Positions 14,768-21,878 of a DNA stretch of 26,402 nucleotides are shown here, piece after piece. The stretch is from Parvibaculum sp036499025 (GTDB taxonomy: Bacteria; Pseudomonadota; Alphaproteobacteria; Parvibaculales; Parvibaculaceae). The stretch's first letter is position 1. Every line of letters begins with the position of its first letter. The DNA is taken from the NCBI GenBank assembly GCA_036499025.1, contig DASYEM010000140.1:1-26402 (forward strand). The letters run 5' to 3'. The notes under the pieces are model-generated. The model was not told the origin of the DNA and ran no database searches. It worked only from the letters and a program-made list of their open reading frames with translations. The translations under genes were made by a program, and so were the position numbers.

Positions 14768-15937
14768 TCAATAAGACTTCGGCAAGCCGAGTACGCGCTC
14801 GGCAATGAAGGAGAGAACCAGTTCACGGCTGACCGGTGCGATGCGGGCGATCATGATTTCGCGCAGATAGCGCTCGACGTGAAACTCTTTTGCATAGCCC
14901 ATGCCGCCATGCGTCATCACCGCCGTCTCGCAGGCATGGAAGCCCGCTTCGGCGGCGAGATATTTCCCGGCATTCGCCTCCGCGCCGCAATTCTCGCCCT
15001 TGTCGTAAAGCGCCGCCGCCTTGAAGACCATCAGGTTCGCCGCCTCAAGCTCTGCCCAACATTTCGCCAGCGGATGCTGGATCGCTTGATTTTGCCCGAT
15101 GGGGCGCCCGAAGACGATGCGATCGCGCGCATAGTCTGTCGCCTTCTTCAGCGCGATCCGACCGACCCCGACAGCTTCCGCGCCGATCAGCACGCGTTCG
15201 GGATTGAGGCCGTGAAGGAGATAGTGAAAACCCTTCCCTTCCTCACCGATCAAATCCTCTTTCGGAATACGCAGCCCATCGAAAAACACCGCGTTGGAGT
15301 CGACGGCCTTGCGTCCCATCTTCTCGATCTCACGCACTTCCGTCGCGCCGCCCCGGTCGAGGTTCGTATAGAAAAGCGAGAGCCCTTCCGTTGGCTTCAC
15401 GCATTTCTCTTTCGGCGTCGTCCGTGCGAGCAGCAAAATCTTGTTCGCGCTCTGCGCCGTCGATGTCCACATCTTGCGGCCATGAACAACATAGGCTTTG
15501 CCGTCCCATTCCGCCTTGGTGGAAATCGCGGTCGTGTTGAGCCCCGCATCCGGCTCCGTGACGCCGAAACAACAGCGATCCGTGCCAGCTATGAGCGGCG
15601 GCAGGTTGCGCTGTTTTTGTTCGTCGGTCCCGAAGACGACGACGGGCATCGGTCCGAAGAGATTGATGTGGATGGCCGAAGCGCCCGACAGACAAGCACC
15701 GGATTCCGCAATCGTCTGTGCGACAATCGCAGCTTCCGTAACGCCGAGACCGGAGCCACCATAAGCTTCCGGCATGGCAACGCCGAGCCAGCCGCCGCCT
15801 GCAATGTCACCTACGAAGTCGTCGGGGAACCCGCCCTCCCGGTCATGCCTCAACCAATAGGCATCGTCATACTTGGCGCAGGTCTTTGTCACCGCATCGC
15901 GGATCGCCTGCTGTTCTTCCGTGAAGGCGAAATTCAT
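14768..15937 (-). CDS. Acyl-CoA dehydrogenase
   Basis: This 389-residue flavoprotein should oxidise an acyl-CoA to the 2-enoyl-CoA and pass electrons to ETF. Family blocks are present: an N-terminal helical domain, CFGVTEPDAGLNTTAISTKAEW (FAD contact), KMWTSTAQSANKILLLART, and the C-terminal helical domain with RIVFGRPIGQNQAIQHPLA and MTHGGMGYAKEFHVERYLRE. The usual catalytic Glu context near the end (IYEGT) reads IARIAPVSRE, so that base is missing. A Glu occupies the alternative site used by isovaleryl- and long-chain enzymes (Glu247 in LNPERVLIG), which probably serves as base. The C-terminal VLGLPKSY is typical of this subgroup. It heads an operon with the HIT gene and lies divergent to maoC across 76 bases. 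Confidence 0.9.
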   Translation of the reverse strand: MNFAFTEEQQAIRDAVTKTCAKYDDAYWLRHDREGGFPDDFVGDIAGGGWLGVAMPEAYGGSGLGVTEAAIVAQTIAESGACLSGASAIHINLFGPMPVVVFGTDEQKQRNLPPLIAGTDRCCFGVTEPDAGLNTTAISTKAEWDGKAYVVHGRKMWTSTAQSANKILLLARTTPKEKCVKPTEGLSLFYTNLDRGGATEVREIEKMGRKAVDSNAVFFDGLRIPKEDLIGEEGKGFHYLLHGLNPERVLIGAEAVGVGRIALKKATDYARDRIVFGRPIGQNQAIQHPLAKCWAELEAANLMVFKAAALYDKGENCGAEANAGKYLAAEAGFHACETAVMTHGGMGYAKEFHVERYLREIMIARIAPVSRELVLSFIAERVLGLPKSY

Positions 15938-15957
15938 ATCGGCCTTCCCTCTTCTTT

Positions 15958-15986
15958 TTGTTTGTTGCCGTAGGGGAGGCTATAAC
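15958..15986 (+). promoter_or_regulatory. Candidate sigma-70 promoter for the MaoC operon
   Basis: TTGTTT (15958-15963) and TATAAC (15981-15986) are separated by exactly 17 bases and lie 28 bases before the MaoC ATG, with a GGGAGA ribosome site between. The stretch also contains the leader of the divergent acyl-CoA dehydrogenase gene. Confidence 0.45.
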
Positions 15987-16013
15987 CTGTCGCGTCCTTT
16001 GTGGGAGAGAAAA

Positions 16014-16472
16014 ATGCCAGGGCTTTACTTCGAGGAATTTCAGGACGGACAGCTTTTCAGGCATCCGATCACCCGCACGGTCACCGAGACGGACAATGTC
16101 CTCTTCACGACCATGACCATGAACCCCGCCGCCCTCCATCTCGACCATCACTATGCGGCCACAGAAACCGAATTCGGCAAGCCGCTGGTCAACAGCCTCT
16201 TCACCCTCGGCCTGATGATCGGCATTTCGGTCCACGACACGACGCATGGCACCACCATCGCCAATCTCGGCATGACCGACATCACTTTCCCTAAACCCGT
16301 CTTTCAGGGCGACACCCTGCATATTGAGACGAAGGTCATGGGCAAGCGCCGCTCTAAATCGCGTCCCAAGGCCGGCATTGTCACTTTTGAGCACAAGGCC
16401 ATCAACCAGCGCGGCGAGGAAGTCGCCATCTGCACCCGGCAGGCTTTCATGCACGCCCGCGAGGAAGCCTGA
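16014..16472 (+). CDS. MaoC-family hot-dog dehydratase/hydratase (single domain)
   Basis: The 152-residue product is a single hot-dog-fold MaoC-like protein, expected to add or remove water at an enoyl-CoA double bond. The active-site region reads TMNPAALHLDHHYA: the His (His42) and Asn-Pro (Asn37-Pro38) are present, but where the R-hydratase motif has Gly-Asp before x-Asn-Pro this protein has Met-Thr, and two residues are inserted before the His. The catalytic Asp may be supplied elsewhere (Asp44) or the chemistry may differ. It is much shorter than the two-domain mesaconyl-CoA hydratase of about 350 residues. The start at 16014 follows GGGAGA. Its TGA is one base from the ATG of the CitE-like gene, so the two are translationally coupled and probably act in sequence. 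Confidence 0.85.
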   Translation: MPGLYFEEFQDGQLFRHPITRTVTETDNVLFTTMTMNPAALHLDHHYAATETEFGKPLVNSLFTLGLMIGISVHDTTHGTTIANLGMTDITFPKPVFQGDTLHIETKVMGKRRSKSRPKAGIVTFEHKAINQRGEEVAICTRQAFMHAREEA

Positions 16473-16473
16473 C

Positions 16474-17349
16474 ATGCGCTCATTTCTTTTCGTGCCCGCC
16501 GACAGCGAGAAGAAACTCGCAAAGGGCGCATCCTCCGGCGCCGACGCGCTGATCCTCGATCTCGAAGATTCCGTCGCACTCTCCAATAAAGAAGCCGCGC
16601 GAAAAAACGCTGCCGACTATCTGAAAAGCGCCGGCAAAAGCGGCCCGAAACTTTGCGTGCGCATGAATGCTCTCGACACGCCGCTTTGGAAAGACGACCT
16701 GAAAGCTGTCGCTGCTGCGGCCCCCTATGCAATCCTCATTCCGAAAACCATTTCCGGCGCTTGCGTCTCCATCGTCGCCGATTATCTGACAGAGCTTGAA
16801 TCCGAAGCAGGCATGCGCACCGGCACGATCAGGCTCTTCTGTGTCGCCACCGAAACCGCCGCCTCCATGTTCAACCTCGGCACCTATGCCGGATCGAACC
16901 CGCGCCTCTTCGCAATGACATGGGGTGCGGAAGATCTCGCCGCCGCGCTCGGCGCGCGCGACAACAAGGATGATGCCGGCAACTATACCGGCCCTTATCA
17001 GATGGCGCGCACCTTGACCCTGCTCGGCGCGGTCTCGGCAGGCGTCATCCCTCTCGATAGCATCTACAAGGATTTCCGCGACGATGCGGGCCTTGAGCAT
17101 GAGGCTCGCGCCGCCGCCCGCGACGGCTTCACCGCGAAGATGGCGATCCATCCCGCGCAGATACCGGTCATTAATCGCGTCTTCACGCCGTCGGAGGAAG
17201 ACCTCGCCCATGCCCGCGCCGTCATCGACACTTTCGACAAGGCGGGCGATGTCGGCGTCGTCGCGCTCGACGGCGTCATGCTCGACATTCCGCATCTGAA
17301 ACAGGCCCGCGCCCTCCTCGCCCGCGCCGAAGCCGCCAAAGCTCTTTAA
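16474..17349 (+). CDS. CitE-like CoA-ester lyase (HpcH/HpaI family)
   Basis: This family of TIM-barrel, Mg-dependent lyases splits or forms 3-hydroxyacyl-CoA esters such as malyl-, beta-methylmalyl- or citramalyl-CoA. The 291-residue product begins MRSFLFVPADSEKKLAKG and shows ADALILDLEDSV, the CoA/substrate Arg in LCVRMNALDTPLW, the metal-binding Glu in FCVATETAASMFNL and Asp in MTWGAEDLAAALGA, and the C-terminal GFTAKMAIHPAQIPVIN block. It lacks the context of the citrate lyase complex (no citD or citF), so it is a stand-alone lyase. It lies one base behind the MaoC gene and 21 bases before a 2-hydroxyacid dehydrogenase. A product such as glyoxylate or pyruvate could be passed to the latter; this is inference. 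Confidence 0.9.
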   Translation: MRSFLFVPADSEKKLAKGASSGADALILDLEDSVALSNKEAARKNAADYLKSAGKSGPKLCVRMNALDTPLWKDDLKAVAAAAPYAILIPKTISGACVSIVADYLTELESEAGMRTGTIRLFCVATETAASMFNLGTYAGSNPRLFAMTWGAEDLAAALGARDNKDDAGNYTGPYQMARTLTLLGAVSAGVIPLDSIYKDFRDDAGLEHEARAAARDGFTAKMAIHPAQIPVINRVFTPSEEDLAHARAVIDTFDKAGDVGVVALDGVMLDIPHLKQARALLARAEAAKAL

Positions 17350-17370
17350 TCGAACCGCCGGAGTAGAGTG

Positions 17371-18288
17371 ATGAAACCCACTGTCCTGATCGCCATTCCG
17401 CTTGGCAAAGCCTTCGAGCAAAGATTCGCCGACCGTTACACGGTGACGACCGACGGGAACCGGCGTGAAGGCGTCGAAGCCATTGTCACCGTCGGTACGA
17501 TGGTGGCGGACGAGGCGTTCCTTGCCGCGCGGCCAGACCTCCGTCTTATCTCCTGTTTCGGCTCCGGCTATGAAGGCATCGACGTCAAGGCTGCCGCCGC
17601 GCGTGGCATCAAGGTCACGAACACCGTCGGCGCGAATGCCGCCACCGTCGCCGACATGGCCGTCGCTTTGCTGTTGGGCTCGATGCGCCATATTGCAACC
17701 GGCGACGGACTGATCCGCGCCGGAAAATGGCGCGGCGACAATGCCGCCAAACTTCTCTTCGGACCGAGCCTCACCGGCCGCCGCGTCGGCGTGCTTGGCC
17801 TTGGCGCCATCGGACGCAAGATCGCCGAACGCCTCGCCGCTTTTGAAACGGAGATCGGCTATTTCAATCGATCGAAGAAAGCCGACGCGCCGTGGCGCTA
17901 TTTCGGCTCACTGATCGAGCTTGCGGAATGGGCCGACATATTGATGGTCGCCCACCGCGCCGATGACACGAACCGCCACATGGTCAATGCCGATGTATTG
18001 AAAGCACTCGGGCCCGAAGGCCAGATCGTCAACATCTCGCGCGGCTCAGCCATCGATGAGGACGCGCTGATCGCCGCTCTGAAAAACGGCACCATCGCGG
18101 GCGCGGGCCTCGACGTCTTCGACGACGAACCCAATGTGCGGCCCGAACTCATGGCACTGTCCAACGTCGTCCTGACCCCGCATATCGGCGGCGGCACCCG
18201 CGAAGCCTTCGCGGCCATGTCCGACACCGTGCTTGCCAATGTTGACGCTTTCTTCGGCGGCAAGCCGCTTCCCAATCCGGTCGCTTAA
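17371..18288 (+). CDS. D-isomer-specific 2-hydroxyacid dehydrogenase
   Basis: These enzymes interconvert 2-oxoacids and D-2-hydroxyacids with NAD(P)H. The 305-residue product has the Rossmann motif GLGAIG at 143-148 and the catalytic trio Arg224 (NISRGSA), Glu253 (DVFDDEP) and His271 (TPHIGGG). The sequence after the nucleotide motif (YFNRSKK) has basic residues that could favour NADPH, as in glyoxylate/hydroxypyruvate reductases. The ATG at 17371 follows GGAG; a GTG directly before it is unlikely to be the start. Third gene of the MaoC-CitE operon, 21 bases after the lyase. The most economical role is reduction of the 2-oxoacid the lyase releases, but substrate identity cannot be read. Confidence 0.9.
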   Translation: MKPTVLIAIPLGKAFEQRFADRYTVTTDGNRREGVEAIVTVGTMVADEAFLAARPDLRLISCFGSGYEGIDVKAAAARGIKVTNTVGANAATVADMAVALLLGSMRHIATGDGLIRAGKWRGDNAAKLLFGPSLTGRRVGVLGLGAIGRKIAERLAAFETEIGYFNRSKKADAPWRYFGSLIELAEWADILMVAHRADDTNRHMVNADVLKALGPEGQIVNISRGSAIDEDALIAALKNGTIAGAGLDVFDDEPNVRPELMALSNVVLTPHIGGGTREAFAAMSDTVLANVDAFFGGKPLPNPVA

Positions 18289-18290
18289 GA

Positions 18291-18311
18291 CCCCTTCCCT
18301 CTGGGAGAGGG
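18291..18311 (+). terminator. Imperfect hairpin after the MaoC operon
   Basis: CCCCTTCCC (18291-18299) and GGGAGAGGG (18303-18311) pair with one mismatch and one G-T wobble around a 3-base loop, starting 3 bases after the hydroxyacid dehydrogenase stop. The following bases are CCTTCC rather than a T-run, so termination would be weak; it could instead be a small dispersed palindrome. Confidence 0.3.
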
Positions 18312-18377
18312 CCTTCCTCACCTGCACCGCCTGTGAAACACTCGCCGCAAGAGAACGCGTTGGGAGGCGCGGTGGGG

Positions 18378-19931
18378 ATGGCAAGGCTCAATCTACAGGA
18401 CGCGGCGTTTCTGCAAGTCGAGACGGCGGAATGCCCGGCGCATGTCGCCGGACTGCAAATCTTCAAGCTACCTAAAAACTACAAGGGCAATTTCTTCCGC
18501 GAAATGATGATGCGGATCGATCAATCGATCCCGCCTGCCCCGCCCTTCAATCTAAAACTCAAAAGCGAAACCCTGTCGCTCGATGTTCTGCCGAGCTGGA
18601 TCGAAGACAAGAACTTTGATCTCGACTATCACGTCCGCTATTCGGCCCTGCCCGCGCCGGGCTCGATGGACCAGTTGATGAAGCTCGTCGAGCGACTGCA
18701 TTCGCGCCTTCTCGACCGCACCCGTCCGCTCTGGGAGTGCTATTACATCGAAGGCCTCGAAAACAATCAGGTCGCGCTCTATTTCAAGATCCATCACGCC
18801 TGTGTCGATGGCGTCGCCGCCATGTCGGTGCTCGACCGCGTGATGTCGAAGACGCGCGCCTCGAAAAAAGTCGTCGGCTTCTGGCAAGTTCCGCCGGAGC
18901 ATAAGGAACAGAAGGCGTCGCCGAAACTGATGGACCGGCTGACCCGCACCTATTCAGGTCTCATGGGGCAGGCCCGCTCGGTGCAGCAGCTCTCGAGCAC
19001 CGCCGTCAAATCCAGTCTGCACGCGATCTCCGGCGGCACGCGCAAATCGCCGCGCCCCTTCACGGCACCGGCAACGGCTTTCAATCAGCAGATTACCCAG
19101 CATCGCCGCTTTGCAACGCATACGATCCCCCTATCGCGCATCAAAGGTCTCGCAAAAGACCTGAACGTCACCATCAACGACATTGTGCTGGCGATCTGCT
19201 CCGGCGCGATCCGCCGCTATCTGAAGGATCACGGCAACCTGCCCATAAAGCCGATCCTCGCCATGTGCCCCGTCTCCGTGCGTCCCAAAGGCGCGGAACA
19301 ACGCGGCAACCAGATTTCGATGATCGTGACGACGCTGGCCACCGATGAGAGCGACACCATCGCGCGCCTCCATCGCATTCACGACTCCGCGAAAGAGGCG
19401 AAAGAAAAACTTGGCGACCTGACGCGGGAAGCCTCGACCAATTACGCACTGCTGATGAACGGCGTCATTCTGCTGTCGCAGGCCATCGGCCTCGGCAATC
19501 GTGTCGCGCCACCTGCGAACCTCGTCATTTCCAATGTGCCCGGCCCGCGCGAGAAGCTCTATCTGATGGGGGCCGAACTCGTTCACAACTATCCGATGTC
19601 GGTCCTCGTCCACGGACAAGCACTCAACATCACCGTCACCAGCTATGCCGACGAACTCGACTTCGGCGTGCTCGGCGCGCGCGAGGCGCTCCCCGATCTC
19701 GACAAGCTCGCGGCCTATATCGGCATCGCTTGCGACGAAATCGAGATCGCCGACGAAGCGCACCTGTCGGGTCAGGCTGAAATCGCCCGCCTGAAGCTGG
19801 CCAACCGGCGGACAGCCAAAGAAGCCGCGGCGCCAAAACCCAAGAAAACCAAAGCCGCGAACAAGGCCAATGGCCGCGCTAATCCGGTCGCTAAACTGGT
19901 GTCAGACGTAGCGGGAATGTCGGAAAACTAG
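18378..19931 (+). CDS. Wax ester synthase/diacylglycerol acyltransferase (WS/DGAT)
   Basis: WS/DGAT enzymes transfer a fatty acyl group from acyl-CoA to a fatty alcohol or diacylglycerol, making storage wax esters or triacylglycerol. The 517-residue product has the catalytic HHxxxDG at residues 139-145 (HHACVDG), the RPLWE motif before it, NDIVLAICSGAIRRYL in the second half and the SNVPGPREKLY block. Full family length and intact motifs suggest activity. The C-terminus carries a Lys/Ala-rich tail (KPKKTKAANKANGR) that may be flexible. ATG 18378 (MARLNLQDAAF) matches family N-termini and has GGAGG upstream; a reading from 18333 adds 15 unlike residues. It follows the MaoC operon by 89 bases on the same strand. 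Confidence 0.92.
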   Translation: MARLNLQDAAFLQVETAECPAHVAGLQIFKLPKNYKGNFFREMMMRIDQSIPPAPPFNLKLKSETLSLDVLPSWIEDKNFDLDYHVRYSALPAPGSMDQLMKLVERLHSRLLDRTRPLWECYYIEGLENNQVALYFKIHHACVDGVAAMSVLDRVMSKTRASKKVVGFWQVPPEHKEQKASPKLMDRLTRTYSGLMGQARSVQQLSSTAVKSSLHAISGGTRKSPRPFTAPATAFNQQITQHRRFATHTIPLSRIKGLAKDLNVTINDIVLAICSGAIRRYLKDHGNLPIKPILAMCPVSVRPKGAEQRGNQISMIVTTLATDESDTIARLHRIHDSAKEAKEKLGDLTREASTNYALLMNGVILLSQAIGLGNRVAPPANLVISNVPGPREKLYLMGAELVHNYPMSVLVHGQALNITVTSYADELDFGVLGAREALPDLDKLAAYIGIACDEIEIADEAHLSGQAEIARLKLANRRTAKEAAAPKPKKTKAANKANGRANPVAKLVSDVAGMSEN

Positions 19932-19943
19932 CTCTAAAATAAC

Positions 19944-19957
19944 TAGACCAAGGTCTA
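19944..19957. promoter_or_regulatory. Palindrome TAGACC-AA-GGTCTA, operator or weak terminator
   Basis: TAGACCAAGGTCTA has perfect 6-base arms around AA and lies just upstream of the -35 box of the amidohydrolase promoter, where a TetR- or similar-type dimer could bind. It is followed by TTTTTT, so as RNA (TAGAC-CAAG-GTCTA) it could also act as a weak terminator for the WS/DGAT gene 12 bases upstream. A second pair, AACTAG (19941-19946) and CTAGTT (19973-19978), brackets it. Confidence 0.45.
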
Positions 19958-19965
19958 TTTTTTGT

Positions 19966-19993
19966 TTGCAGACTAGTTCGGGGCCCTTATAAT
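19966..19993 (+). promoter_or_regulatory. Sigma-70 promoter for the amidohydrolase gene
   Basis: TTGCAG (19966-19971) and a perfect TATAAT (19988-19993) are 16 bases apart in an AT-rich stretch, 34 bases before the ATG at 20028. A strong GGAGGAGG ribosome site (20015-20022) sits five bases before that ATG and decides the start over an upstream TTG at 20013. Confidence 0.65.
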
Positions 19994-20027
19994 CCCTTCA
20001 AACAACAAGGCTTTGGAGGAGGCTCAC

Positions 20028-21767
20028 ATGCACGATCTGGTCATTCGCGGCGGCACGCTGGTCGATGGTACGGGCGCTGCCCCCCGCCTCGCAGACGTCG
20101 CCATCGACAACTGCGTCATCACCGAAGTCGGCACGGTGACGGGCGGCGGCAAGCGCGAGATTGATGCGGCTGGCCACATCGTCACGCCGGGCTGGGTCGA
20201 TATCCACACGCATTACGACGGCCAGGTCACCTGGGACCCGCTGCTGACGCCCTCCTGCTGGCACGGCGTCACCACCGTCGTCATGGGCAATTGCGGCGTC
20301 GGCTTCGCACCGGTGCGCGCCGACAAGCACGACTGGCTGATCGAGCTGATGGAAGGCGTCGAAGACATTCCGGGCTCCGCTCTCGCCGAAGGCATCAAAT
20401 GGGGTTGGGAGACATTCCCCGAATATATGGACAGTCTCGACAAGCAGACCCGCGTCCTCGACGTCGCGACACAGGTGCCGCACGGCTCCGTCCGCGCCTA
20501 TGTGATGGGCGAACGCGGCGCGCGCAACGAAGCTGCAACCGCTGAAGACGTCGAAGCCATGGCGAAGATCGTCCGCGAAGGCGTCGAAGCCGGCGCACTC
20601 GGTTTCTCGACTTCGCGCACCATGTTGCATCTGTCGAAAGACGGCGAACCCGTCCCCGGCACCTTCGCCAACAAGGCGGAACTGATGGGCATTGGTCGCG
20701 CGCTGGGCGCAGCTGGCCACGGTGTCTTTGAAATGGCGTCGGACATGACCCCCGCCGAAGACGAATTCATGTGGATGAAGGAACTCTCCGCCGAAACGGG
20801 CTTGCCCGTCACCTACGCGCTTCTCCAGTCGCCGGTGCAGCCCGACAAATGGCGCGACATGCTGGCCCTGACCGACGAGGCGCGCAAACAAGGCGCCAAC
20901 GTCACCGCCCAGATCGCCTGCCGCCCCACCGGCATGGTGCTCGGCTGGCAGAGCACGATCCATCCTTTCGTCGCCCGCCCAACCTACGCCGCCATTGCGC
21001 ATCTGCCTTTCGCCCAGCGCCTTGTCGAGTTGAAGAACCCGGAAGTGCGTGCGCGCATTCTCGCCGACAAATCGAAGGACATGGGCGTCCTCGGCATGAT
21101 CATGACGCAGGGCTTCGACCGCATGTTCCGTCTGGAAAATGACGGCAAACTTGAATACGAGCCCAGCGCGGAAGACAGTGTCGCCGCGCTCGCCGCCAAG
21201 ACCAATCAGGACCCGGCGGCCATCGTCTACGACATGCTGATGGAAAACGACGGACGCGGTTACATCTACCTGCCGCTCCTCAACTACACGAACTTCAACT
21301 TCGACCACATCCGCGAAATGATGCAGCACTCCTCCACGGTGCTGAGCCTCTCGGATGGCGGCGCGCATTGCGGCGTCATCTGCGATGCGAGCTTCCCGAC
21401 CTACATGCTGACCCACTGGGTCCGCGATCGGTCGCGCGGCGAACGCCTGCCGCTCGAGCAGGTCGTGCGCATGCAGACGCATGACACGGCGCGGCTCTAC
21501 GGCCTCAATGATCGTGGGCTGATCGCGCCCGGCATGAAGGCCGACGTCAACGTGATCGACTTCGACGCGCTCCGCATTCTCGCGCCGGAAATGGTCTTCG
21601 ATCTGCCCGCGCAGGGCCGCCGCATGATCCAGAAGGCTGAGGGTTACCGAGCCACCATCGTCGCGGGCGCCATCACCTTTGAACATGGCGAGGCCACCGG
21701 CGAAATGCCGGGCCGTCTCGTCCGCGGCCCGCAGCGCCAGCCGCAGGCCCGCGTCGCCGCCGAATAA
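20028..21767 (+). CDS. N-acyl-D-amino-acid deacylase-like amidohydrolase
   Basis: This 579-residue protein belongs to the amidohydrolase 3 / D-aminoacylase group, zinc enzymes that hydrolyse N-acyl-amino acids or related amides. It starts with the small beta domain (MHDLVIRGGTLVDGTG), followed by the metal-binding VTPGWVDIHTHYDGQ near residues 57-71. Then come GVTTVVMGNCGVGFAP, the long D-aminoacylase segment EGVEAGALGFSTSR, SLSDGGAHCGVICDASFPTYMLTHW with the C-terminal metal Asp, and MQTHDTARLYGLNDRGLIAPGMKADVNVID closing the beta domain. The exact substrate is uncertain; many relatives are annotated only as D-aminoacylase. It has its own promoter, a strong ribosome site and a strong terminator, so it is a single-gene unit. 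Confidence 0.9.
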   Translation: MHDLVIRGGTLVDGTGAAPRLADVAIDNCVITEVGTVTGGGKREIDAAGHIVTPGWVDIHTHYDGQVTWDPLLTPSCWHGVTTVVMGNCGVGFAPVRADKHDWLIELMEGVEDIPGSALAEGIKWGWETFPEYMDSLDKQTRVLDVATQVPHGSVRAYVMGERGARNEAATAEDVEAMAKIVREGVEAGALGFSTSRTMLHLSKDGEPVPGTFANKAELMGIGRALGAAGHGVFEMASDMTPAEDEFMWMKELSAETGLPVTYALLQSPVQPDKWRDMLALTDEARKQGANVTAQIACRPTGMVLGWQSTIHPFVARPTYAAIAHLPFAQRLVELKNPEVRARILADKSKDMGVLGMIMTQGFDRMFRLENDGKLEYEPSAEDSVAALAAKTNQDPAAIVYDMLMENDGRGYIYLPLLNYTNFNFDHIREMMQHSSTVLSLSDGGAHCGVICDASFPTYMLTHWVRDRSRGERLPLEQVVRMQTHDTARLYGLNDRGLIAPGMKADVNVIDFDALRILAPEMVFDLPAQGRRMIQKAEGYRATIVAGAITFEHGEATGEMPGRLVRGPQRQPQARVAAE

Positions 21768-21791
21768 CAGCAAAAACGATAGATGACGGCG

Positions 21792-21819
21792 AAGCCCTCC
21801 CCCAATGGGGAGGGCTTTT
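21792..21819 (+). terminator. Rho-independent terminator after the amidohydrolase
   Basis: AAGCCCTCCCC (21792-21802) and GGGGAGGGCTT (21807-21817) pair perfectly over 11 bases around CAAT, and the right arm runs into TTTT. It lies 25 bases after the amidohydrolase stop. Its presence argues against translation of the TPR gene from the upstream ATG at 21783. Confidence 0.85.
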
Positions 21820-21878
21820 GCATTGACGCCTCCGCCTCACCCGTGCAGCTTGTGCGCTCTCAACCGAGGGCGGAAAAC

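Noticed and set aside
16014..17349. Calling the MaoC and CitE-like genes the mesaconyl-CoA hydratase and malyl-CoA lyase of the ethylmalonyl-CoA pathway
   Set aside because: The MaoC protein is less than half the expected size and has a changed active-site motif; no other gene of that pathway is present.
21783..21878. Upstream ATG at 21783 as the start of the TPR-oxygenase gene
   Set aside because: The extension would translate through a strong 11-base terminator hairpin; GTG 21879 has a good ribosome site and gives a TPR-like N-terminus.
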